From NCBI RefSeq assembly GCF_001628715.1, contig NZ_CP011120.1, forward strand, positions 2,527,501-2,591,500: 64,000 nt of DNA, read 5' to 3'. The stretch is from Acetobacter oryzifermentans (lineage in GTDB: Bacteria > Pseudomonadota > Alphaproteobacteria > Acetobacterales > Acetobacteraceae). The translations under genes were made by a program, and so were the position numbers. Positions within the stretch are counted from its first letter, which is position 1, and each line of letters opens with the position of its first letter. Shown here piece after piece: positions 26,433 through 34,717 of this stretch. The notes under the pieces were generated by a model, which was not told the DNA's origin, did not search any database, and was given only the letters and a program-made list of their open reading frames with translations.

Positions 26433-27217
26433 TGATGTCTGATGCAGAAACCCTTATTTCCGTTCGCGATCTGCAATTATCGTTCGGCCCCAAGATCATT
26501 CAGCAAAATGTTTCCTTTGATCTGAAACGTGGCTCCATCTTTGCCATCATGGGTGGTTCAGGCTGCGGCAAAAGCACGCTGCTTAAAAGCATGATCGGGC
26601 TGCTACGACCAACTGCCGGGCAGATTCTGGTAGATGGGGAAGATTACTGGGCGCAATCAGATAACCGTCGCACTGATATTAACCATCGTTACGGTGTACT
26701 GTTTCAGAGTGGTGCTTTATGGAGTTCCATGACGGTAGGGGAAAATGTAGCCCTGCCCTTGGAAATGTTCACCTCACTCAAGCCTGACACCATTCGGCGG
26801 TTGGTGGAATTAAAACTCGGGTTTGTTGGTATGGAACAGGCGATTGATCTGTTCCCCTCTGAAATCTCCGGCGGCATGTGCAAACGCGCAGGGCTTGCGC
26901 GCGCCATTGCTCTGGAGCCCGATATCCTGTTTTTTGATGAACCCTCCGCAGGGCTAGACCCCATTACGTCTGCCCGGCTGGATGATCTGATCCTGACATT
27001 ACGGGATGGGCTGGGGGCAACCATTATGATTGTCAGCCATGAACTGCCCAGCCTGTTTGCCATTGCAGACGATGGCATCTTTTTAGATGCCAAAACACAC
27101 ACACCCATTGCGCATGGTTCACCGCGCGCATTGCATGACACCTGCAAGATTCCAGAGGTAACGGCGTTTATGAACCGATCTGCCTCTATTCCCTCCGCAG
27201 ATAAGACAGAAGGCTGA
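26432..27217 (+). CDS. MlaF-family ABC transporter ATPase
   Basis: 261 residues with Walker A GGSGCGKST, the signature SGGMCKRAGLARAIALEP, and Walker B DILFFDEPSAGLDP. The SGGM signature is typical of MlaF/TtgA-type lipid ABC ATPases. It starts at an ATG overlapping the permease stop (TGATG). The protein would power lipid transfer with the permease at 25275-26432 and the MCE protein that follows. Confidence 0.94.
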   Translation: MMSDAETLISVRDLQLSFGPKIIQQNVSFDLKRGSIFAIMGGSGCGKSTLLKSMIGLLRPTAGQILVDGEDYWAQSDNRRTDINHRYGVLFQSGALWSSMTVGENVALPLEMFTSLKPDTIRRLVELKLGFVGMEQAIDLFPSEISGGMCKRAGLARAIALEPDILFFDEPSAGLDPITSARLDDLILTLRDGLGATIMIVSHELPSLFAIADDGIFLDAKTHTPIAHGSPRALHDTCKIPEVTAFMNRSASIPSADKTEG

Positions 27218-27222
27218 GCGGC

Positions 27223-28179
27223 ATGTCTCAAAGCACAAACCGGAAAACTCTGATCGGCGCGTTTGTGATCCTTGGCGGCTTGCTGGGCCTGTTCATTATT
27301 ATGGCTTTTGGGCACATGCGCTTTTTCACACCCTCGCGTGAAGCCGCTGTTGTGTTCCAGAACTCTATCACCGGTCTTTCTGTGGGTGCGCCTGTAAATT
27401 TCCGCGGCGTTAAGGTTGGAACAGTTAAAAACATTACGCTGCGTTTTGATCCGCAAGACCGTAAAGCTTACATCCCTGTTGTGCTTACGCTGGAGCCAGA
27501 TCAGATTCATGTAGTGCGGGATGTGCCGGGGGGCACAAAAGTGAGCATTCAGGAAATGATCAGCAACGGACTCCGCGCTGAACTGAACCTGCAAAGCTTT
27601 GTAACGGGCCAATCCAATATTGAACTGGATTTTGATAAATCCGTCACACCCGTTTTACACCCACGCATTACCGACTTGCCGGAAATTCCTGTGCGTCTTT
27701 CCACTATGGAAAAGCTGAAGGACACTATCGGCCAGATTCCGATCAAGGATATCAGCCACCATGCAGATCTGGCTCTGCTGTCTATTACATCCCTAAGCGA
27801 TCATCTGCGTGATGATCTGCCGCCGTTGATTTCCAGCGTAAAGGAAACAGCAGATCGCTCCCACGAGACGGTACAGGCCGCAACCGATGCCATTAAGGAT
27901 CTACAAGCCAAGCTGGATGTAACGCTCCTGAAAATGGACAAGCTGATGGACACCGGAAATACGCAACTTGATGCACGCGGCAAAGATCTGCACGCAACGT
28001 TGGCCTCTGCTACAAAAACTCTGGATTCCTTGCAGGATATTCTCTCACCACGTTCTATCGACCGAGCAAATCTGGATGCCTCACTGCGAGATATTGCTGC
28101 TGCGGCGGCCTCCCTACGTGGCTTCGCCAGCGATGTGGAACGTAACCCGCAACTTCTGCTGATGGGACGCCGCCCATGA
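27223..28179 (+). CDS. MCE-domain protein (MlaD-like)
   Basis: 318 residues: one transmembrane helix at about 10-31, a single MCE domain at about 38-120 (AVVFQNSITGLSVGAPVNFRG within it), then a long helical region (about 170-300). It is longer than E. coli MlaD (about 183) because of this helical C-terminus, resembling the MCE proteins of LetB/Tgt-type systems where helices form a tunnel. It would sit in the inner membrane with the MCE ring in the periplasm, binding lipid. It overlaps the next gene by four bases (ATGA). Confidence 0.92.
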   Translation: MSQSTNRKTLIGAFVILGGLLGLFIIMAFGHMRFFTPSREAAVVFQNSITGLSVGAPVNFRGVKVGTVKNITLRFDPQDRKAYIPVVLTLEPDQIHVVRDVPGGTKVSIQEMISNGLRAELNLQSFVTGQSNIELDFDKSVTPVLHPRITDLPEIPVRLSTMEKLKDTIGQIPIKDISHHADLALLSITSLSDHLRDDLPPLISSVKETADRSHETVQAATDAIKDLQAKLDVTLLKMDKLMDTGNTQLDARGKDLHATLASATKTLDSLQDILSPRSIDRANLDASLRDIAAAAASLRGFASDVERNPQLLLMGRRP

Positions 28180-28766
28180 TGTTTCCTCCTCGCCGTATTG
28201 CTCTGGCTTTTTTGGGAGCCTGTACCCTGCTTGCAGGCTGCGCCTCTCCTCCCCTCCGGCTTTACACACTTGGCATGCCGGGAGACCGGGACGTTCAGCA
28301 GCCGCACCTTTCTACCCGCTTGACCACCATAGAAATTAGCCGCACGGTACTGCCTGATTATCTTGATAGCCAGGATATGATCACCCGGCAGGGAGAAGAA
28401 GTTATTCGTAGCCCGCGCTCACGCTGGGCAACACGGCTCTCTCTCGGCATTACGGATTTGGTGACCAACGAAATTGCATCATCCCACCCCAACGAACTGA
28501 TTACAGATCAGCCATTGGCCGATGCAGCCAATATGCGCGTTCAGATCAACGTTTCTCGTTTTGATGTGAATGTAGATGGGCAGGCGGTCTTGGATGCAAA
28601 CTGGGCCGTTATCCCACGGGATCCTAAAAAGCCGCTTATTCGTAACCGTGCGCATCTTACAGCTACCGGGTCTGTTTCTACGGATGCGGATACAGCATCC
28701 TTAATGCGTAATCTGGTTATTCAACTGGCAGACCAAGTTAATCTGTCCATTCCATCCACGCAGTAA
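28176..28766 (+). CDS. ABC-type transport auxiliary lipoprotein (PqiC-like)
   Basis: 196 residues with a lipoprotein signal peptide and lipobox LLAGC (Cys at about residue 22). The body resembles the ABC_trans_aux family (PqiC/YmbA): LYTLGMPGD, then LDSQDMITRQGEEVIRSPRSRWA. PqiC is an outer-membrane lipoprotein that partners with PqiB; the same role is likely here. Its presence instead of MlaC/MlaA marks the operon as a hybrid Mla-Pqi form. Last gene of the four-gene unit, ending at a terminator. Confidence 0.87.
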   Translation: MMFPPRRIALAFLGACTLLAGCASPPLRLYTLGMPGDRDVQQPHLSTRLTTIEISRTVLPDYLDSQDMITRQGEEVIRSPRSRWATRLSLGITDLVTNEIASSHPNELITDQPLADAANMRVQINVSRFDVNVDGQAVLDANWAVIPRDPKKPLIRNRAHLTATGSVSTDADTASLMRNLVIQLADQVNLSIPSTQ

Positions 28767-28774
28767 CAAAGCTG

Positions 28775-28815
28775 CCCGATACAACCACTTACGCGTAATT
28801 TCTGGTTATATCGGG
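28775..28815. terminator. Terminator-like hairpin between convergent genes
   Basis: A 13-base imperfect stem (one mismatch): arm 28775-28787 starting CCCGATA, arm 28803-28815 ending TATCGGG, with a 15-base loop. No long T-run. It separates the MCE operon from the minus-strand glycosyltransferase gene. Confidence 0.6.
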
Positions 28816-28823
28816 TTGGGCTT

Positions 28824-30269
28824 CTAACCCCGCTTTTTAACTGAAGCAGTTTTGCGCGGTTTTGCGGCTACTTTCTGAGCCACAGGACGTATTGTTTTTG
28901 CCGCAACAGAAGGCGCTGCTTTTTTGGTAGTGCGTGCAGCAACAGTTTTACTGGCAGCACGACGAGACACTGGCTTTCTTACAGGCTTTGCTGGCTTTTG
29001 TGTTTCTTCCAATTCTTCAGAATAAGAAAGACTAGCCTCAGCTCTGTGCGTTGCAATCAAACGCGCAATAAGCGCTTCATATTCAGCCAGATACGACTTG
29101 ATACACAGAGTTTGTTCAGCTTTTTCTCTAACTGCGCGACGCAAACGGGTTGCCAGCGGCTTATTATTCAGCAGTTCCAACACACCATCGGCAATTTTGT
29201 CTGGTTCTGTAAACGGCACCAGCACAGCCGTTTCCTGATCTGTCAGAAATTCCTGTACTGGGGCTGTCGCGCTTCCAACAATAGCGCACCCCATAGCCAT
29301 TGCCTCGCGCAGAGACCACGAAGCCACAAAAGGATATGTGAGATAAACATGCGCATCTGAACGTTGTAGAAGACGCAGAAAATCTGGGTAATCAACTTTA
29401 CCAGCAAAGTGTACCCGGCTTAAATCCAGTTGCCCTTCCAACTCCTGAAGCATTTTCTCCCGCCAACAACCAGATGCCAGCGGTGCGCCGTAACTCACAC
29501 CATCTCCCCCAACCATAATGACATGCGCGTTGGGTTCTTCTTCCAAAATTTGGGGAAGCGCACGCATAAACACATGGAAGCCGCGATAAGGCTCCAGATC
29601 GCGCGAAACATAGGTAATCAGCTTGTTCTTAGGTGAAATTTTGATATCACCCAGCTTGAATATCTTTTTTGCAAGTTTGGGATCTGGTTTACAGGTCTCC
29701 AGATCTACACCTTCACGCAGCACGGTAATTTTGTCTGCGGCCCATGCTGGGTAAGCGCTTTTCTGGAAATCAGTAGGCGTCTGGCCATAGCTGGGGCCAG
29801 TAAGAGCCAATAAGTTAATGGCGTTCTTGGCTCGCACAATAGGCAACATTTGAGGCCGAAGCGGAAATTCTGGATCAAACCCAACATCAAACCCAGGTTC
29901 TGTATGATAATAGAACTCAAAATACCCCAAGACAGGCACATCAGGGTACACATCCTGAATATTCAGCAGTTCTCCCCACCCGTGGTGGCCGATAATAATA
30001 TCAGGCTGAAATCCTAGGTTTTTGAGGGTGCGAGCGGCTTTTTCCACTTCATTGGCCCGCACCATTCCCATATCCAACTCGCGCACGGCCAGATGAGCCT
30101 GTGCCGCAGCCCCACGGGGCATACGGTACCTTACCCGGCGCACACCCTTAATGGCGTTTTGATTATCTTCACTAATGAAAACAACTTCGTTATCACCGTT
30201 TTGCACCAGATGGCGCACAATGTGCAGATACTGGCCGGGAAAATTTTGATGGATAAAAAGGTATTTCAA
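28824..30269 (-). CDS. Glycosyltransferase family 4 with basic C-terminal tail
   Basis: 481 residues, starting with TTG at 30269: the opening KYLFIHQNFPGQY is exactly where this GT4 group begins, and AGG lies seven bases upstream. It has the two-Rossmann GT-B layout, with YVSRDLEPYRGFHVFM in the middle and the nucleotide-sugar motif SWSLREAMAMGCAIVGS (about 320-345), including the EAMAMG loop. After about residue 410 a tail of 70 residues consists largely of Lys, Arg, Ala and Pro (KPVRKPVSRRAASK, KPRKTASVKKRG), like a histone H1 tail. It lacks a signal peptide. The basic tail is odd for a glycosyltransferase and is shared in style with the neighbouring gene at 30345. Confidence 0.85.
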   Translation of the reverse strand: MKYLFIHQNFPGQYLHIVRHLVQNGDNEVVFISEDNQNAIKGVRRVRYRMPRGAAAQAHLAVRELDMGMVRANEVEKAARTLKNLGFQPDIIIGHHGWGELLNIQDVYPDVPVLGYFEFYYHTEPGFDVGFDPEFPLRPQMLPIVRAKNAINLLALTGPSYGQTPTDFQKSAYPAWAADKITVLREGVDLETCKPDPKLAKKIFKLGDIKISPKNKLITYVSRDLEPYRGFHVFMRALPQILEEEPNAHVIMVGGDGVSYGAPLASGCWREKMLQELEGQLDLSRVHFAGKVDYPDFLRLLQRSDAHVYLTYPFVASWSLREAMAMGCAIVGSATAPVQEFLTDQETAVLVPFTEPDKIADGVLELLNNKPLATRLRRAVREKAEQTLCIKSYLAEYEALIARLIATHRAEASLSYSEELEETQKPAKPVRKPVSRRAASKTVAARTTKKAAPSVAAKTIRPVAQKVAAKPRKTASVKKRG

Positions 30270-30301
30270 ACCTGCACCTGCGTGCTGCTCTAATCACAAA
30301 T

Positions 30302-30335
30302 AAAAAACAGGCCCGATATTTCAACCGGGCCTGTT
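30302..30335 (-). terminator. Terminator downstream of the acidic/basic-tail gene
   Basis: Perfect ten-base-pair stem AACAGGCCCG / CGGGCCTGTT with a ten-base loop; on the minus strand a T run follows. It separates the gene at 30345 from the GT4 gene at 28824, so the latter probably has its own promoter. Confidence 0.88.
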
Positions 30336-30344
30336 CCTACATAT

Positions 30345-31496
30345 TTAACGGCGGGAAGGCTTGCGCCCACGTGCGCCACCGCGCCCTGCTGCTTTAGGCT
30401 TTGCCGCTTTCTGAGCGGTAGAAGAAGCACGACGAGGCTGAGGTTTGGCTGCGCGCCTTACTGGTTTAACCAGAATTTCCTCTTCAGCATCATCTTCTAT
30501 TTCTTCTTCAAGGTCTTCTTCCTCAAGAAGTTCGGCTGCCTCTTCCAGAACTTCAGCTTCCAGTTCTTCTATTTCTTCTTCCAACAGAGCGGCCAAGTCT
30601 TCTGCGGCATTCTGCTTCCGTTTACGCCCACCCCGCTTGGCTTTACTTTCTGCATCACGCGGAAGAATTTCAACAAGGAAAGCTTCTAATGGTGCAAGGC
30701 TATCAGCTTCTACGGGTTCACCGTTATCAACAGGCCCAATTTTGGTGCCATCCGTAAAGCTGGCTGTAACTTGGCAAATGAATTTTTTAGCCGCAGCACC
30801 TTTCAGGCGCACACACAAACCCAAAATAGGCAATGCCATTCCGCGGCTGCCACAATACTGGCCACCTTCTACCCACGGAGAGAGCCACCCTTTACCCAGA
30901 ACAGCCTGATATTCAATATCATCAGACTGAATGAGATGAGCGGGTGCGATACCAAAACCTTCAATCCATGCCTGGCTACCCGGCACACCCATCCATTCAC
31001 CAAGGATACCGGTAACATCACCACGCCGTTGGATATGGGCCCCAATTTCTGGCTTCTGGGCCAGCGCAGCTTCTGCGGGTGCTGTTTCTTTTGGAGCAGC
31101 AGCGGCTCCTTCAGGTGCTACAGGTACAGCAGCAGTTGCAGGAACGGGCAACGGATCAGATTCCGCACTTAGCTGAATCACTTGCAAACGCGGTGCATCA
31201 TGCCGCGTGTTCATTTCCTGATAAATAGTGATCATCACCTGTGCTGGGCCACGCCGCACACGTACCAATGCAGCATTGTTTCTGCCGCCCATCCAGCCAT
31301 CTTGCTCAAACGTGACAATCTGCACATTGCCCGGAGCAGAAACAGGAGAAAGAGAAACACGAACCCCAGGCAAACCGGCAGATGTTGGCGGCTGCTGACC
31401 TGCTGCATGGCTGATGCAGAACAGACCGGTCTGGAGTGTCATCAGATGACCTGTGACTTTCAGATCAGTAATCCGCTGCTGGCTTGCCTGAGACAT
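30345..31496 (-). CDS. Unrecognised protein with acidic block and basic C-terminal tail
   Basis: 383 residues with AGAGG just before the ATG. I do not recognise the folded part (about 1-270), which looks beta-rich (VSLSPVSAPGNVQIVTFEQD) and has no signal peptide. After residue about 285 comes a run of almost only Glu, Leu, Ala and Asp (for example LEEEIEELEAEVLEEAAELL), about 55 residues and likely a long charged helix, then 40 residues of Lys, Arg, Ala and Pro (KPVRRAAKPQPRRASSTAQ). The island neighbours are glycosyltransferases and type I export genes, suggesting a role as scaffold or partner of the GT proteins; this is inference only. Confidence 0.75.
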   Translation of the reverse strand: MSQASQQRITDLKVTGHLMTLQTGLFCISHAAGQQPPTSAGLPGVRVSLSPVSAPGNVQIVTFEQDGWMGGRNNAALVRVRRGPAQVMITIYQEMNTRHDAPRLQVIQLSAESDPLPVPATAAVPVAPEGAAAAPKETAPAEAALAQKPEIGAHIQRRGDVTGILGEWMGVPGSQAWIEGFGIAPAHLIQSDDIEYQAVLGKGWLSPWVEGGQYCGSRGMALPILGLCVRLKGAAAKKFICQVTASFTDGTKIGPVDNGEPVEADSLAPLEAFLVEILPRDAESKAKRGGRKRKQNAAEDLAALLEEEIEELEAEVLEEAAELLEEEDLEEEIEDDAEEEILVKPVRRAAKPQPRRASSTAQKAAKPKAAGRGGARGRKPSRR

Positions 31497-31565
31497 AAAA
31501 CCTCTTCCATCCTAAATTTTCAGCTAAACTGTAAAACAAAAAAACACCGGTAAGTAAAGAAAGAG

Positions 31566-34500
31566 TTAGGTAAGCGAAAGCCTTCTTTTTTTCTCCATCT
31601 CTTTCCCCTTTTCCAGTAATTTCTTATTCAACTCCTGTATGGAAATACCAAACGGTACCACGCTTCCCAATCCTGTGGAACGAATGCGCTCTGCTGGGGC
31701 TCCCAGATCAAATGCAACAACATGCAATCCGGCTTTCCAGATATCTCCCAAAGCAAAACACCATGTTTCCGGCCATACAGACGGAAGCAAAGCGATGTCC
31801 GCATCTACTGCATGAATTAAGGAAACAACATCCTCTTTTTGGAACTCACCTGTTACAAAAATACGTTCTGTTTTTAACAATCGCGCATCATCACGTGTAT
31901 GGCCTACAACCACAAACTCCAGCGGCAAATCGCGCAAAGCAGCATCCACTGCCAGTGCGAGCAAAATGTCATACCCTTTTTCTGGCCCTATTCCACCCAC
32001 AACACACACCCGAATACGCGGTGCAGTGCGTTTAAGACCTTGCGCCAAAAATGCACTTGCTTGTGCTGTTTTACGTTCAACCTGAACTGGAAACTGAAAT
32101 TGCTTTTTTAAAAAGCTGTCTTTTTCCAGCCTTCGCACAGAAAAACGGACATCAGAAAAATATTTTTGCATCCTTCGCCCTGTATCGCGCGAGGGCACAA
32201 AAACCTGCTCTGCTTTTTTTAGAAAAATATGTGCCGCTTTACGATAGGCCGCAACACTCAGCGTATCATCCACGCGCCGCCCTAGCACCGTCACGCACAC
32301 TTCACATGTGGCCACATCGGGTTCACCGCAATAACGATTTTCCCACCCCATTAATGAAATACGCGGGCAAAACCAGATATAATCATGCACAAACACATCA
32401 TATGCGCATTTCAAACGTGCAGGCAGGTCCATAACTTGCTGATCATGCCCGGCAGTTTGATGGAACTCAATTCGTCCCACGCCTTCTGCATGTAAGAGAC
32501 GCAGCAAAAGCGCCATCTCCTTGGCAAACGTAAAATATAAGGAAGGATATTTTGCTGAGCTCCCCCCATCTTCCAGCACACATCCCTGCTCAGATGGACG
32601 TAAGATAAGTGGGCGTATTTTCCGGTCACACCAAAAGGCTATGCGCTCTTGCACCACCTTTTCCACACCACCACCTACGGCATGTGTGACCAACAAGACG
32701 GCTTGATCTGAAAAATCTTCTGCCCTGGCACTTCTAAAACGAACAAGATCAAGGCGCCTGCGTTCTGGAAAAAGTGGATCTGCCGCCATCCAGCGCGCAA
32801 CGTAATCATGATACCCAGGATGCAATTGCTCCAGAACCTTTTGGTTCCGCACCATTAAGGGGCTGCCACTTTCTCCAAACGAACTGCTACCCACATGCGC
32901 CACAAAAACACCGGAAGCAACCATATGCTTCCACCCAAGAGCACGGGCACGCATACAAAAATCGTTTTCTTCACCATAGCCTTGTGCAAACACATCCTCA
33001 CGGAGCAACCCGGTCTGCTGCAAACAGTCATGGCGAATATACATGCAAAAACCATGAGCCGTGGGCACTTCTACAGCACGCCCCCTATTGGCTGCCTGTG
33101 CCATTTGCATGAACATATCTGTTTCTTCCTGATCCGGTACCGGATTTGCACCGTTTTTATCTGGATAGGAAAAAATACTGGCATCATTAGAAAGCGGCGT
33201 TACTGTTCCTGTATCTGCTGCTGCATAGGCAATTTTGCGTAATGCTTCCAGCCATCCTTCTGCCACCAATGTATCGCTATTCAGCAAGACAGCATCATGC
33301 GCAATGAGATGACGAAGCGCTTCGTTTACCGCACATGGGAATCCACCATTGCGCGCCCTTTCCAGATACCGGAAACCTGCCTGCTGACAAAAAACTGAAA
33401 CAGAGGTGACCAAATCTGGCTCCGGGGATGCATCATTCACCACCCAAACGTGCACAGCGTCTTTTGGTTTCAGACTTGCTCGCACACTATGCAAACATGC
33501 TAAAGTAAGCATAGCATTTTTAAAAACTGTAATAACAACAACGGTTCCAGCAGTATCACCCAAAACCTTTGGTTGTGCGCCGCCATCTTCCATAACTGGA
33601 ATAGGTATAATTTTTGGAACAGACACGCATGATTGAGACAGATCTTTCCCTTTGGTCTGCTCTGCTATGTAGTGTGCAATCTGGCTAACCCCAGAACGCA
33701 GCATATCCGGATCTATCGGACTCCCGGCTAGATCTTTTCCATCAGGCCCCACCACCCTTACCGGACCTTCTGGCAATGCAGAAAAAGAAACTGTGAACGC
33801 CCTATATCGCGCTAATGGTTGTTTTGAACTCACAGAATCACAAAAATCTTCTGCGGAAAATGTTAGAATTTTCTTATTTGTTTTTGCATCTAGAATGTTC
33901 AAAAGAGGCGCGTTATCGGAATCATGCGGCAGCCAGACCCAGCCTGTCAGTCCTTCTTCTCCTGCATCCACCAATCCTTCGCACTGCATGATTTTTTGTG
34001 GACACACACCGCCATCTGGAAAAATCATGCCCTGAGCAGGCATTATGCAAAGCGTATGCGCCGTTTGCCACCCTGATGGACAAAACCAAGCCCCCTTTTT
34101 ACGCATGGCTTTTTTTAGATGACCATCAACAACCAGTTGCAGTCCTTTTGCTGGAAGGCCTACCCCTACAATTTGGCCATTCCCCCGCACTCCATACCAA
34201 CTGGGCACGCCATTCAAACGTGCAATAATTGTTGCCAATTTTTCTATATCTGGTGTGCAGGCATAATATGTGAGCAAATGCCGTATAGAGAGCAAAGCCT
34301 GATACCCAACACCATTGGCCTGCTTTAATGTTGCCCGCAGGCTCCACCCTTCACGAAAATCAAATTTTTCTAAAAGCTGATCTAAAAGTTCAACAGCAGC
34401 ATCATTGTCTCCCATTGCCTGACGCGCCAAAATCAGCGCAAACATAACATGTGGGTTATCACGCGCTTGTCTGTTCGCTCTTTCCAGCCAATCCCGCGCT

Positions 34501-34646
34501 AGGGCGTAAGATCCTGCTTGCCAGGCAACATTTCCCTGCCTGAAAGATTCCTGTGCGGCCGCACTTGCGCGTTGTTCATACGCAGTTCGGTCTGCCTCCG
34601 TGACAAACCCTGCCTGCTGACTCTCAGACTGTTTCAGGGCTGCCAT
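31566..34646 (-). CDS. Multi-domain glycosyltransferase (TPR-like, GT2, GT4)
   Basis: 1026 residues. The first 120 or so are helical repeats with TPR-like pattern (ALARDWLERANRQARDNPHV). Residues about 130-360 form an unrecognised region. A GT2 domain follows (about 365-620) with VVVITVFKN, VNDASPEPDL and LLNSDTLVAEGWLEAL containing the acidic motif, and GYGEENDFCMRARALG. The C-terminal part (about 650-1010) is GT-B/GT4-like with VVGGIGPEKGYDILLALA and SVWPETWCFALGDIWKAG. Fusions of GT2 and GT4 usually make multi-sugar chains on a surface polymer or protein. No membrane helix is evident, so it acts in the cytoplasm. Same strand and close to the Sel1 and export genes. Confidence 0.85.
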   Translation of the reverse strand: MAALKQSESQQAGFVTEADRTAYEQRASAAAQESFRQGNVAWQAGSYALARDWLERANRQARDNPHVMFALILARQAMGDNDAAVELLDQLLEKFDFREGWSLRATLKQANGVGYQALLSIRHLLTYYACTPDIEKLATIIARLNGVPSWYGVRGNGQIVGVGLPAKGLQLVVDGHLKKAMRKKGAWFCPSGWQTAHTLCIMPAQGMIFPDGGVCPQKIMQCEGLVDAGEEGLTGWVWLPHDSDNAPLLNILDAKTNKKILTFSAEDFCDSVSSKQPLARYRAFTVSFSALPEGPVRVVGPDGKDLAGSPIDPDMLRSGVSQIAHYIAEQTKGKDLSQSCVSVPKIIPIPVMEDGGAQPKVLGDTAGTVVVITVFKNAMLTLACLHSVRASLKPKDAVHVWVVNDASPEPDLVTSVSVFCQQAGFRYLERARNGGFPCAVNEALRHLIAHDAVLLNSDTLVAEGWLEALRKIAYAAADTGTVTPLSNDASIFSYPDKNGANPVPDQEETDMFMQMAQAANRGRAVEVPTAHGFCMYIRHDCLQQTGLLREDVFAQGYGEENDFCMRARALGWKHMVASGVFVAHVGSSSFGESGSPLMVRNQKVLEQLHPGYHDYVARWMAADPLFPERRRLDLVRFRSARAEDFSDQAVLLVTHAVGGGVEKVVQERIAFWCDRKIRPLILRPSEQGCVLEDGGSSAKYPSLYFTFAKEMALLLRLLHAEGVGRIEFHQTAGHDQQVMDLPARLKCAYDVFVHDYIWFCPRISLMGWENRYCGEPDVATCEVCVTVLGRRVDDTLSVAAYRKAAHIFLKKAEQVFVPSRDTGRRMQKYFSDVRFSVRRLEKDSFLKKQFQFPVQVERKTAQASAFLAQGLKRTAPRIRVCVVGGIGPEKGYDILLALAVDAALRDLPLEFVVVGHTRDDARLLKTERIFVTGEFQKEDVVSLIHAVDADIALLPSVWPETWCFALGDIWKAGLHVVAFDLGAPAERIRSTGLGSVVPFGISIQELNKKLLEKGKEMEKKRRLSLT

Positions 34647-34717
34647 AAATATGCACCTACTCTCTTAATTATACTGTAAAATAAAATACCAAACCTTTTG
34701 AAATTTGAAGAAATTTT

